From Streptomyces sp. Ru62 (GTDB lineage: Bacteria > Actinomycetota > Actinomycetes > Streptomycetales > Streptomycetaceae): a stretch of 64,000 bases of DNA. The translations under genes were made by a program, and so were the position numbers. Positions 1 to 8,139 of the stretch are shown piece by piece (position 1 is the first letter of the stretch; every line of letters begins with the position of its first letter). The notes under the pieces are model-generated. The model ran no database searches. It was not told the origin of the DNA and worked only from the letters and a program-made list of their open reading frames with translations. Location: positions 62,001 through 126,000 of the forward strand of contig NZ_PQSU01000015.1 of the NCBI RefSeq assembly GCF_002920615.1. Reading direction: 5' to 3'.

Positions 1-3000
1 ACCCAGGCCTCGTCGATCCGCAGCCGCTGGTAGCGGGTGGTGTCGGTGGCGGCGGCCCAGGTGGAGTCGACCTCCAGGCGGACGTACCGGGCGGTGGCGG
101 CGGTCAGGTCGATGACCTGGATGCCGCGGGCGCTCGGCAGTCGGCCCGTCTTCACGGCACTCCCCCAGTGCGTGCCGTCGTCGCTCAGGAACACCTTGTA
201 CGCCCTGATCCGGGCCGACTGCTCGGTGTCGGAGCGGGCGTAGGCGACGGAGTCCTCGCGCTGGTTGAGCCCGAGGTACCGCACCTTCTTCGCCGAGCCG
301 AGGTCGAAGGTGAGGGCGACGGGCAGGGTCTTGCCGTTGTCCCAGTAGGTGAGGTGGTCGCCGTCGCCGGCGGCGGAGCCGGGGTGGCCGCTCGCCGAGG
401 TGCTCGCGGTCACGGTGACGCCGGACAGGATGCCCTGCCGGCCTGCCGTGGTCACCTTGAAGACGGTGTCGTACGGGTCCCAGGCGCCGAGCCCGGTGAG
501 CGTGAGCACACCGCCGGACTGCGACCACGAGACCGCCTTGCCGGTACGGAGGTCGGTCACGGACGCGACGCGGTAGCCGTTGTCGCGGATGCGCAGGGTG
601 CTGGTGCTGGGCGGGGTCAGGACGTGGACGTACTGCCGGTCGGGGTCGTCCTTGGCGATGGTGGTCACGCCGTGGGCGCCGTCGTTCCAGAAGCCGGGCT
701 TGAGGCCCCCGTACATGTAGCCGCCGCCCTCCGTGCCGTGCAGGGACTCCCAGACGGGAGCGAGGTAGCTGTCCGCAAAGGTGTTGAAGGCGGTCTGGTT
801 CGCCGGGAACTTGCCGTTGACCTGCGCGGTCTCGGCCATCAGGGCCTTCACCGAGGAACCGGCGTTGGTGATCAGCCGGCCGAGGGTGAGCCCCCGGTCG
901 ACCGCGGGGTCGGATCCGTCGTACCACCAGGCGCCGGTCGACGGCAGTTTGAAGTCCGCCTCGGTCAGGCGAGGCTGGGCGGTGTACACGGCTTGCGGAT
1001 AGTCGTACGCCGGCGTCATCCCCGTCTTCTGCTCATTGCTGATCATGTCCATGATCGGCGTGTCCTCGTTGTTGTTGCTGAGCGTGTACGAGGGGCGCTT
1101 CTCGCGGATCTGCTCGTAGAGGTGGTGGCTCTCCCAGTAGGCGTTGTCGTTGTCGATCCAGAAGCCGCCGAGGTCCGGGTAGCGGTCCATGACCTCGAAG
1201 AAGTTGTCGTAGGAGAACCGGCCGAAGCCGTCGCGGGTGGTCAGGTCCACGTCCTCCCCCTTGTAGGCGGAGTACGCGGCCGAGTCGAGCCATTCGTGGC
1301 CGCCCTCGGCGTGCCACTGGGGGTCGTCGGTCATGTAGAGGATGACCTTCATGCCCTTGGCCTTGGCGGCGCCGATCAGTTCACCGAGGAAGTCCCGCCG
1401 GGTGGAGCAGGAGCCGGGGATCCCGGACGGCCAGGGGCGGCCGTAGCCCAGCCGGCTGTGGAAGGTCGCCAGGACCAGGTACTGCGTGTGCAGTTTCCTG
1501 GCCTCGTTCACCCAGTAGTCCGGCGTCCAGCCGCCGTTGGTGACGTCCTTCTCCCAGGCGGTGCAGCTCGTGTGGGCGGGCGCGGTGCGCAGGCCCCAGT
1601 GCAGGAAGAGGCCGCCGACGGAGGCGCGGAGGAAGGCCTGGCGGGAGTCGTCCGCCGCACGCGGGCGCACCGGCGTGGAGCAGTCCCGGCCGGAGCCGCT
1701 CGCCGAGACCCGCAGGGCGCCGCCGGAGGTGGTGCGGCTGTCGCTCAGGCAGTAGCCGGTGACGTTGCGCAAGCCGATGTCGTACGGGGAGCCGTCGCCC
1801 TTCTGGGCGGTGAACCGGGTGAAGCGCAGGCCGCTCGCCGCGTCGGCGATGACGGCGGGGCGGCCGTCATCGGCGGCGAAGCGCACCCTGCTGTCGGTGA
1901 AGCGCACGTCGTCGGCGTTGTGCAGGTACCAGCCGTAGGCGGGCCGGGTCCCGATGCTCTTCGGGTTGTAGTCGGTGGGGTCGTTGTCGGGCACGCCGGT
2001 GGACATGGTGCCGTTGCCGCCGGGCACGGTGATGTCGACGTCGTCGAACCGCACGTGGCTGATCCGGTGGCCGCTCTCGCCCCACAGGGTCGGGCTGAAG
2101 GACGGGCTGCTGCCGGTGGCCGTGACGTGCTCGTAGGTGATGTCGCTGATCGAGCCGACACCGGGACTGTTCCCGCACCGTTTCCGGGTGCCGGTCTTCT
2201 GCATGATCGGCGAGTGGACGTCCGTCATGGTGATGTCGCGGTAGTGGACGTCGGAGATCTTCGCGCCGTCCATGGAGACCATGCCGAGCCCGGACTTGCC
2301 GGCGCCCTCGATGCGGATCTTCTCGAACCGGTAGTCGGAGAAGTCGCCGCAGGTCTCGGAGCCGAACATCACGGCGTTGCAGCAGCGCGCGGACAGGTAG
2401 GAGTCGCTGACCCGGACGTGGCCGTTGGGGAGCTCGGCGCCGAGGGCGTAGTCGCTCTTGAAGACCAGGGCGTCGTCGTTGGCCTCGATGTGCGCGTTGG
2501 TGACCGTGACGTCGGTGGTGGAGATGATGTTCCAGCCGTCGCGGTCGCTCGCGGTGTCGATGGTCAGACGGTCGGAGACGACGTTCTCGCAGCCGTTGAT
2601 CAGGGCGGCGAAGTGGCCGCCGCGGCGCAGGGTGAGGCCGTCGCCGAGCCGCAGTCCGTCGCACCGGGTCAGGGACAGGATCTTGTCGGCCTCACCGGAC
2701 CTGGGGTTGCCGGTGATCAGGTTGCCGGCGCCGTCGATGACTCCCTCGCCGGTGAAGCCGATGTTCGTCAGCCGGTCGCCGTAGATCATGGCGTTGTGGA
2801 AGTGGCTGTGCCCGTAGTCCTGGTACGCGTCGTTCGGGTTGGGCTCCGGGGCGTCGTAGGTGTCGGCCGAGGAGCCCTGGAGGGTGGCGCCCCTGTCGAG
2901 CTGGAGCGTCACGTCGCTCTTCATGTGGATGGTGTTCTTGGACTTGTAGGTGCCGGCCGGGAAGCGGACGGTGCCGCCGCCGGCCGCGTTGGCCGCCGTG

Positions 3001-3215
3001 ATGGCCTTGTCGACGGCGGGGGTGTCGTTGGTGGACCCGTCGCCCTTGGCGCCGTAGTCGCGCACGTCGTAGACGGCGGCCGTGTGCCGCTGCGGGGCCG
3101 CGAGGGCCGACGGGTGGGCGAGTCCCAGGACGACGGCGAGGACGCAGAGCACGACGGCCGCCGCCGGCCTTCCGTGCGCGCCCGGGAGGCGCGCCTGACG
3201 ATTCGGCGAAAGCAT
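1..3215 (-). CDS. Secreted beta-helix (GH28/pectate-lyase-like) plus GH29-like fucosidase-like fusion, 3' end outside window
   Basis: At least 1071 codons are visible and the C-terminus lies beyond the left edge. Residues 1-40 form a Sec signal ending in PSALAA. A right-handed beta-helix domain starts near residue 49 (VYDVRDYGAKGDGSTND), as in GH28 and pectate-lyase-3 proteins, and runs to about residue 500. From about residue 520 a TIM-barrel segment follows (FLHWGLRTAP, then GGFWIDND near residue 683) that resembles GH29 alpha-L-fucosidases, the Asp being a candidate nucleophile. From about residue 935 an F5/8-type (CBM32-like) carbohydrate-binding module is recognisable (LGSAKKVRYLGLNQRE). 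The start is the ATG at 3215, 9 bp after the stop of the upstream lyase-like gene, so the two are probably co-transcribed. Both catalytic assignments are family-level guesses. The joining of two complete-looking CAZyme folds in one chain is unusual. Confidence 0.75.
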   Translation of the reverse strand, partial: MLSPNRQARLPGAHGRPAAAVVLCVLAVVLGLAHPSALAAPQRHTAAVYDVRDYGAKGDGSTNDTPAVDKAITAANAAGGGTVRFPAGTYKSKNTIHMKSDVTLQLDRGATLQGSSADTYDAPEPNPNDAYQDYGHSHFHNAMIYGDRLTNIGFTGEGVIDGAGNLITGNPRSGEADKILSLTRCDGLRLGDGLTLRRGGHFAALINGCENVVSDRLTIDTASDRDGWNIISTTDVTVTNAHIEANDDALVFKSDYALGAELPNGHVRVSDSYLSARCCNAVMFGSETCGDFSDYRFEKIRIEGAGKSGLGMVSMDGAKISDVHYRDITMTDVHSPIMQKTGTRKRCGNSPGVGSISDITYEHVTATGSSPSFSPTLWGESGHRISHVRFDDVDITVPGGNGTMSTGVPDNDPTDYNPKSIGTRPAYGWYLHNADDVRFTDSRVRFAADDGRPAVIADAASGLRFTRFTAQKGDGSPYDIGLRNVTGYCLSDSRTTSGGALRVSASGSGRDCSTPVRPRAADDSRQAFLRASVGGLFLHWGLRTAPAHTSCTAWEKDVTNGGWTPDYWVNEARKLHTQYLVLATFHSRLGYGRPWPSGIPGSCSTRRDFLGELIGAAKAKGMKVILYMTDDPQWHAEGGHEWLDSAAYSAYKGEDVDLTTRDGFGRFSYDNFFEVMDRYPDLGGFWIDNDNAYWESHHLYEQIREKRPSYTLSNNNEDTPIMDMISNEQKTGMTPAYDYPQAVYTAQPRLTEADFKLPSTGAWWYDGSDPAVDRGLTLGRLITNAGSSVKALMAETAQVNGKFPANQTAFNTFADSYLAPVWESLHGTEGGGYMYGGLKPGFWNDGAHGVTTIAKDDPDRQYVHVLTPPSTSTLRIRDNGYRVASVTDLRTGKAVSWSQSGGVLTLTGLGAWDPYDTVFKVTTAGRQGILSGVTVTASTSASGHPGSAAGDGDHLTYWDNGKTLPVALTFDLGSAKKVRYLGLNQREDSVAYARSDTEQSARIRAYKVFLSDDGTHWGSAVKTGRLPSARGIQVIDLTAATARYVRLEVDSTWAAATDTTRYQRLRIDEAW

Positions 3216-3224
3216 GACGACCCC

Positions 3225-4001
3225 TCAGACGAGTTGGTAGCCGCGGAGGTTGGTGAGGAGCAGGTAGGTGTCCTGGAGCGAGCCGGAGGTGTCGCCGAGG
3301 GAGCGGTAGATGCCCCACTTGGGGCGGACGCGGTCGGCCAGGAAGGTGTCCCCGGTCTTCGACTTGTCGAGGACCGTGGTGGAACCGCTCTTGAGGATCC
3401 AGCGGACGGAGCCGGCCGAGCCGTTGCCGATCTTGATCTGGAAGTCCACGTCGGTCCACTTGTCGTGCAGCGGGTCCAGGTCCGCCCGGCCGACGAGCAC
3501 GTCGCCCTCGACGATCTTCAGCTCGATGGTCTGCTTGCCGTCCACCCGGCGCAGGGACTGCACGACGATCGGCGAGGAACCGGCGCCGGGCTGTTTCATC
3601 TGCATGATGTGCGTGAAGGTGGTGGTGGCCTTCAGGCTGCTGGGGATGTACATCGAGTAGGTGATCCGCCAGGTCTGGCCCTCGGTCCACTTCAGATAGC
3701 TGCTGCCGCTCGTGCGCAGCCCGGTGACCTCCTGCCGCTGGCGGTCGTCCGAGGTGTCCCGGTCGACCTTGTGCATGTCGAAGCGCCAGTTGTCGCCCGT
3801 GGGGTGGATGTGGGGGTGGCCGGCCGGATGGGAGTCCGCGCGGTCGTCCTCGATGGTCTCGAAGGCGCCGAGCCCGTCGGAGCGCGCCGAGGGTGACCAC
3901 TTCAGCTGCCAGGACGCCGCGTGGGCGCCGGTCGAGGGGACGATCGCCGCCGCGGCACCGCCGAACGCGGCTCCGAGTACCGCTCTTCTGGATGTGCTCA
4001 T
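3225..4001 (-). CDS. Exported polysaccharide-lyase-like beta-jelly-roll protein
   Basis: 258 residues. The N-terminus has a twin-arginine pattern (TSRRAVLGAAFGG) followed by a hydrophobic stretch and an AHA cleavage site, so Tat export is likely. The mature part is beta-rich and has the features of the heparin-lyase/PL20-like family (PF14099 type), including DDRQRQEVTGL near residue 86 and a repeated aromatic/charged strand pattern. The ATG at 4001 is preceded by GGAGAAGGAG at good spacing; an upstream in-frame extension to 4088 is arginine-rich and lacks such a site. It is the first gene of a two-gene unit with the beta-helix/GH29-like protein, which suggests joint attack on an acidic or fucosylated plant or algal polysaccharide. 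Substrate is not deducible from sequence. Confidence 0.7.
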   Translation of the reverse strand: MSTSRRAVLGAAFGGAAAAIVPSTGAHAASWQLKWSPSARSDGLGAFETIEDDRADSHPAGHPHIHPTGDNWRFDMHKVDRDTSDDRQRQEVTGLRTSGSSYLKWTEGQTWRITYSMYIPSSLKATTTFTHIMQMKQPGAGSSPIVVQSLRRVDGKQTIELKIVEGDVLVGRADLDPLHDKWTDVDFQIKIGNGSAGSVRWILKSGSTTVLDKSKTGDTFLADRVRPKWGIYRSLGDTSGSLQDTYLLLTNLRGYQLV

Positions 4002-4610
4002 GACACTCCTTCTCCTCGCAGTTGTTCGTTCGTGATCGGAACGGCCCGGCGGCCGTGGAAGTCGCCGGCGGCCCGGCCCCCCGGCCAACCGCCTGAAGCC
4101 GCCCAGGAGTTCCGCTCGCGGTCGGCCGTCGGCGCCGCCCGCAGGCGTCGGCGTCTCATGGCCCTCCTTGACGGTGGGTGCGCGCGGGCATCTCCTCGTG
4201 CGGTCTCCAGGAGGTGGCGACCAGGGCTTTGCCAGACCTTTTCATCCGATGTCTGCGCGCTGGAAGAGCGAGATCGATACGGCATGGCTGGGCTCTCGTT
4301 CTGTGGGTGCACCCGCTTTCCTGAGGGTGACGAATCTCAGAGGGGTAGACAACGGCCGTGGTCAGGGGCCGTTCACATGCATGCACCAGGTTCAGGAAGA
4401 CGTCCGGTGGCGCGATACAGAGTCGCGGCACCACGGTCACCGGTCAATGGTCCGGACCGAGAACGTCGGATGCATTTCCGGCCATTCTCCGCCCGGGACG
4501 CTGACTCACCGGTCAGTCGCGGCGGATTCCGCGGTCAGGAATGCAAAGCGGGCCGTGATCGTTGACGATAGGAGTACCACCTTGTCGACAACCGAAGGAT
4601 CAAGAGGCTC
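4002..4610. other. 609-bp intergenic region between divergent genes
   Basis: No convincing protein gene was found; open frames here lack homology-like composition or overlap each other. The region must hold the promoter of the minus-strand lyase pair and that of the plus-strand aldo-keto reductase. It is less GC-biased between 4240 and 4560. A small palindrome CATGCATG lies near 4376. Close to the right end there is a GGAG followed 7 nt later by a TTG codon (see the leader-peptide feature). No clear operator for the carbohydrate genes was recognised. Confidence 0.5.
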
Positions 4611-4614
4611 GTGA
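4582..4614 (+). CDS. Possible 10-codon leader peptide coupled to the aldo-keto reductase
   Basis: TTG at 4582 sits 7 nt after GGAG (4571-4574) and opens a 10-codon frame (LSTTEGSRGS) whose TGA overlaps the GTG start of the reductase as GTGA. The reductase GTG itself has only AAGAGG 3 nt upstream, a poor ribosome site, so coupling would make sense. The frame is also open upstream, and a TTG start is rare, so this is tentative. Confidence 0.25.
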   Translation: MSTTEGSRGS

Positions 4615-5447
4615 GCAGCAAGGTCCCCCCGATCATCCTCAACAACGGCGTCGAGATGCCCCAGCTGGGCTACGGCGTCTGGCAGGTGCCGGACGACGAG
4701 GCCGAGCGGGCCGTCGCCACGGCGCTGGAGGCCGGGTACCGCAGCATCGACACCGCTGCGATCTACGGCAACGAAGAGGGCACCGGCAAGGCCATCGCCG
4801 CCTCCGGCCTGCCCCGCGAGGACATCTTCGTCACCACCAAGCTCTGGAACAGCGACCACGGTTACGACTCCACGCTGCGCGCGTTCGACACGTCACTGGA
4901 GAAGCTGGGGCTCGACTACGTCGACCTCTACCTGATCCACTGGCCGCTGCCGTCCCGGGGCACGTACATCGACACCTACAAGGCGTTCGAGAAGCTGCAC
5001 GCCGACGGCCGCGTCCGCACCATCGGCGTCTCGAACTTCCTTCCCGAGCACCTGCGGCGGCTGATCGCGGAGACCTCGGTCATCCCCGCGGTCAACCAGA
5101 TCGAGCTGCACCCGCACCTCCAGCAGCGCGAGGCGCGCGAGTTCCACGCGGAGCAGGGCATCGCCACGGAGGCCTGGTCGCCGCTCGGCCAGGGCAAGGG
5201 CCTGCTGGAGGTGCCGGCGATCGTCGCCATCGCGCAGAAGCACAACCGCACCCCGGCCCAGGTCGTGCTGCGCTGGCACATCCAGCTCGGCAACGTCGTG
5301 ATCCCGAAGTCCGTGACGCCGTCCCGGATCAAGGAGAACATCGAGGTCTTCGACTTCAGCCTGGACGACGAGGACCTCGCCGCGATCAGCGCGCTCAACG
5401 AGGACCGGCGCCTGGGTCCCGACCCGGCCACCTTCGACGTGGGCTGA
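4611..5447 (+). CDS. Aldo/keto reductase
   Basis: 278 residues, the usual length of a single-domain AKR TIM barrel. NAD(P)H-dependent reduction of aldehydes or ketones is the expected reaction; the enzyme is cytosolic. The catalytic tetrad is complete: D47 (RSIDTAAIYGNE), Y52, K77 (TTKLWN) and H110 (LIHWPLP). The cofactor-binding C-terminal motif VIPKSVTPSRIKEN is present. The closest recognisable type is the 2,5-diketo-D-gluconate reductase-like AKR5 group. The GTG at 4611 gives the conserved N-terminus (SSKVPPIILNNGVEMPQLG). It is monocistronic, followed by a convergent gene. Physiological substrate unknown. Confidence 0.93.
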   Translation: MSSKVPPIILNNGVEMPQLGYGVWQVPDDEAERAVATALEAGYRSIDTAAIYGNEEGTGKAIAASGLPREDIFVTTKLWNSDHGYDSTLRAFDTSLEKLGLDYVDLYLIHWPLPSRGTYIDTYKAFEKLHADGRVRTIGVSNFLPEHLRRLIAETSVIPAVNQIELHPHLQQREAREFHAEQGIATEAWSPLGQGKGLLEVPAIVAIAQKHNRTPAQVVLRWHIQLGNVVIPKSVTPSRIKENIEVFDFSLDDEDLAAISALNEDRRLGPDPATFDVG

Positions 5448-5555
5448 AAGCCGGGCCCGGACACACGCCCCGCACCACCCGGCTCGACCGTGCGCCCCGC
5501 ACCACAGCGGGGCGCACCGCCGTGTGCCGCCCGGCACCCCGCGTCAACCGGCCGC

Positions 5556-6167
5556 TCAGTCGAAGCGCACGTCCGCGTGCACGACCTCGAACTCCTCCAG
5601 GCCGACCACGTCCGCGTGCGCCTTGGCCGACGCCGCGTGCCGCAGGCCCGCGACGGCCGCGCGTGAGGCGGCCAGGGAAGCGCGGTCGAGGAAGAGGGAG
5701 CCGGTCATGGCCCGTCCGCGGTCCCGGTCGATCAGCAGGGTCGTCTCGGCGAGTCCCGGCAGCGACTCGGACCTCGGCACCACCGTGGCCCGGAAGGTGT
5801 CGACGACCAGATCGGCGTCGCGCGGGTCGAACTCCATCCTGGTGACGCGCAGTCCCCCGCCGTGCCGGGGGTGCCTGACCTCATGGAACACGGCGGCCTC
5901 GTAGTTGGCGACCGCCATGGTGCCGGCGAAGGGCTCCAGGAGCCCCCTGCGCCGCTCGCGCATCACCTCGTCGCTGTTCTGCCGCGCCTCCTCGGTCTCC
6001 CACCAGCTCACCGTGAGGAGCTTGCCGAGTTCCCGGTCCGCGAACACGCCCGCGCCACGGTAGCCGGGGCGTTCCTCCAGCAGGTCCCGCCCCTCGCTGT
6101 TCACCGACCGGATGGCCGCGTCCAGCAGTGCCGGATCACCGGTCGCGTACACCGCACGGACGAACAT
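5556..6167 (-). CDS. ABM-type dimeric alpha/beta-barrel protein
   Basis: 203 residues. The N-terminal half (MFVRAVYATGDPALLD, then TVSWWETEEA near residue 60) has the pattern of antibiotic-biosynthesis-monooxygenase (ABM) or Dabb-type ferredoxin-like folds, and the second half repeats a weaker version, so it may be a tandem fold. Such proteins act as small monooxygenases, heme-degrading enzymes or lyases; no catalytic residue can be named here. The ATG at 6167 follows GGAGGTGAGG; a longer in-frame start at 6227 would read through the palindrome at 6218-6231 and is not preferred. That palindrome suggests TetR-type control. Confidence 0.6.
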   Translation of the reverse strand: MFVRAVYATGDPALLDAAIRSVNSEGRDLLEERPGYRGAGVFADRELGKLLTVSWWETEEARQNSDEVMRERRRGLLEPFAGTMAVANYEAAVFHEVRHPRHGGGLRVTRMEFDPRDADLVVDTFRATVVPRSESLPGLAETTLLIDRDRGRAMTGSLFLDRASLAASRAAVAGLRHAASAKAHADVVGLEEFEVVHADVRFD

Positions 6168-6217
6168 GAGCCTCACCTCCGGGGGAAGGGGACCTACCTC
6201 CGACAGTGCCGGACAGA

Positions 6218-6231
6218 ACGGATACATCCGT
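6218..6231. promoter_or_regulatory. Perfect 14-bp palindrome, TetR-type operator candidate
   Basis: ACGGATACATCCGT is a perfect inverted repeat (6-bp arms, 2-nt centre) 51 bp upstream of the ABM-like gene start on the minus strand. Size and symmetry fit TetR-family operators. No TetR gene is adjacent, so a distant regulator would be needed. Confidence 0.4.
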
Positions 6232-6343
6232 CTCGTCCAGTCTTACCGTCGAGGGAACTCACCGCAATACGCACGGGTTTCGGCCGTTCGCAACACCAGG
6301 GTTGACGGGAGCATGGCGAAGAGGCCACCGTGTACGGCACCCG

Positions 6344-6362
6344 GTAAGGAAACTTTCCTAAC
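6344..6362. promoter_or_regulatory. Near-perfect palindrome upstream of chitosanase, CsnR-type operator candidate
   Basis: GTAAGGAAACTTTCCTAAC is an odd palindrome with one arm mismatch, ending 15 bp before the chitosanase ATG. It resembles the GGAAA/TTTCC palindromes described upstream of actinobacterial chitosanase genes and bound by the ROK-family repressor CsnR. The match to that published motif is from memory. Confidence 0.6.
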
Positions 6363-6377
6363 AGAAGGGTCCCCCAC

Positions 6378-7073
6378 ATGCGTTTCCGAACCCTCACCCT
6401 CGCCGCGGCCTCCGGCACCGCCCTGCTCGCCGCCGGCCTGCTGCCCGCGCACGCCTCCGCCGCCGCCTCCCCCAGGTCCGCACAGGAGGGCACGGTCAGC
6501 GCCGCCGACCTGCTCGCCAAGGTGACGTCCTGTTCGCAGATATCCAACGGCAAGTACCGGACGGACGAGGAGACGTCGGCCACGGTCCCGGTGTGCGGCA
6601 AGAACGGCGCGGTGTTCTGGAAGGCCGACATGGACATCGACTGCGACGGCCAGCGCACCACCAACTGCAACGAGGACCGCGACCCCTGGTACCAGGACGA
6701 CACCGCCTTCCACCAGTCCGACGGCAAGCCGCTGAAGGCGGAGACCCTGCCGTACGTCGTCGTGCCCAGCACCAGCAGCATCTGGAACTACTCCAACGCC
6801 GGCATCAAGGGCGGCGGTGTGGTCGCCGTCATCTACAACAACAAGGTCGAGTACGCCGTCGTCGGCGACACCGGCCCCACGCAGATCATCGGCGAGGCGT
6901 CGTACGCCACCGCCAAGGCGCTCGGCATCGACCCGGACCCGGCCACCGGCGGCGCCGACTCGGGCGTGACCTACATCCTGTTCAAGAACTCCAAGGTCTC
7001 CCCCATCGAGAGCCACAGCGCGGCGGTCTCCCTCGGAGACCAGCTGGCCAAGCAGTTCATCGCCAGCAACTGA
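6378..7073 (+). CDS. Secreted GH75 chitosanase
   Basis: 231 residues with a Sec signal (about 1-29, cut after AHASA). The mature protein matches glycoside hydrolase family 75, endo-chitosanases that cleave beta-1,4-glucosamine chains by inversion. The two acidic residues expected from the family are present: D164 in VVGDTGP and E173 in IIGEAS. The length is right for a single catalytic domain without a binding module. The gene stands alone, with an operator-like palindrome immediately upstream, which suggests induction by chitosan oligosaccharides. It is followed by a convergent SDR gene 12 bp away. Confidence 0.92.
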   Translation: MRFRTLTLAAASGTALLAAGLLPAHASAAASPRSAQEGTVSAADLLAKVTSCSQISNGKYRTDEETSATVPVCGKNGAVFWKADMDIDCDGQRTTNCNEDRDPWYQDDTAFHQSDGKPLKAETLPYVVVPSTSSIWNYSNAGIKGGGVVAVIYNNKVEYAVVGDTGPTQIIGEASYATAKALGIDPDPATGGADSGVTYILFKNSKVSPIESHSAAVSLGDQLAKQFIASN

Positions 7074-7085
7074 GGCGGACCTCGG

Positions 7086-7787
7086 TCAGTTGGGCTGGCC
7101 GAGCGGGCGGATGACGACGGTGTTGACATCGACCCCGGCCGGTTGCCGGATCGCCCACACGACCGAGTCGGCGATCTGGCCGGCGGTGAGGAGATGCCCC
7201 GGGGGCAGGCTGCCGTGGCCGTCCCAGAAGGGGGTCTCCACCCGGCCGGGGGCGACCAGCGTGACACCGATGCCGAACTCCGTGACCTGGCGCCGGGTGT
7301 TCTCGGCGAGACCGGTCACCGCCCACTTGGTGGCGCCGTAGAGGTTGCCCGGAGTGTTCACGAACCCGGCCACGCTGCCGACGAGGACGATCCGGCCGCG
7401 GGTCTCCTTCAGCGCGTCGACGGAGGCGCGGACGAGGAGTGCGGGACCGAGGACGTTGGTGAGGACCATCTCGGTCCAGCCGGACGGGTCGCCCTCCGCC
7501 ACGGTGTCATGGGTGGCGAAGCCGGCGTTGGCGACGACGGTGTCCAGCCGGCCGTACGCCTTGAGCGTGCGGTCGACCGCGTTCTGCACGTCGTCGTACG
7601 CCGACGCGTCACCGGCGACCGTCAGCAGTCCCTCCGGATCCCCCAGGGTCTCGGCGAATTCCCGCAACCGCCGCTCCCCGCGCCCGGTGACGGTGACCCG
7701 GTGTCCGGCATTCAGCAGTTGCCGCGCCACAGCGGCACCGATACCACTGCCCCCGCCCGTGATGAGCGCGACCGGAGCGTCGTTCAT
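7086..7787 (-). CDS. Short-chain dehydrogenase/reductase
   Basis: 233 residues, classical SDR size. The Rossmann motif TGGGSGIG is at 10-17, the NAG motif at 87-89, and the Ser-Tyr-Lys triad at S138, Y150 and K154 (YGATK). An NAD(P)-dependent oxidoreductase of the cytosol; substrate unknown. The ATG at 7787 is preceded by a G-rich site (GGGGACCTC). It is convergent with the chitosanase gene and appears to be transcribed alone. Confidence 0.92.
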   Translation of the reverse strand: MNDAPVALITGGGSGIGAAVARQLLNAGHRVTVTGRGERRLREFAETLGDPEGLLTVAGDASAYDDVQNAVDRTLKAYGRLDTVVANAGFATHDTVAEGDPSGWTEMVLTNVLGPALLVRASVDALKETRGRIVLVGSVAGFVNTPGNLYGATKWAVTGLAENTRRQVTEFGIGVTLVAPGRVETPFWDGHGSLPPGHLLTAGQIADSVVWAIRQPAGVDVNTVVIRPLGQPN

Positions 7788-8139
7788 GAGGTCCCCCTGT
7801 GGTGTGTGTGTCCCGCGGTGTCGAGACGCCCGGAGTCCATCACTTGGAGACCACTCGAAGTCAAGCCCCAGCCCCGCCGGGCCGGCTAGTGCTCTGACCG
7901 CATAGGTTCGCCGGGTCGGTGGTCGTGACGGTTGGATGTGCGGTGACGTCCGATCCGACCGCTGAAGGCGCGGTGGCCCAGTCCGTCCGTGTGCGCGGAC
8001 TTACCGACCAGGAAGGGCAGTTCGCGCCGCGACTCGGAAGTACATCGATGGATTGCCGGTTTCGGAAAGGAGTTCTCGGTAGCCGCGGGAAAGAGGCCGG
8101 ACTGGGTTGCCCTCCACTCTCGGGCCCGTCCAGCCGGCG
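7788..8139. other. 352-bp intergenic region with a relict repeat
   Basis: Contains the promoter side of the SDR gene and, from 7886, a 56-bp segment related to a second copy at 9572-9630 on the other side of the surface-protein gene. No gene was supported in this stretch. Confidence 0.5.
7886..7941 (+). repeat. Dispersed repeat, copy A
   Basis: Shares the cores GGTTCGCCGG and CGGTTGGATGT, at the same spacing and in the same orientation, with copy B at 9572-9630. Overall identity over about 52 bp is roughly 70-75 percent by eye. It may be the eroded end of an insertion sequence; the minus strand encodes SNRHDHRPGEP, and copy B encodes the related SNRCNHPAGEP. Confidence 0.55.

Noticed and set aside
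168..3896. Very long plus-strand open frame (over 1200 codons) across the left-end genes
   Set aside because: It is antisense to the beta-helix/fucosidase-like fusion and the lyase-like gene, which have signal peptides, motifs and ribosome sites. High GC keeps antisense frames open.
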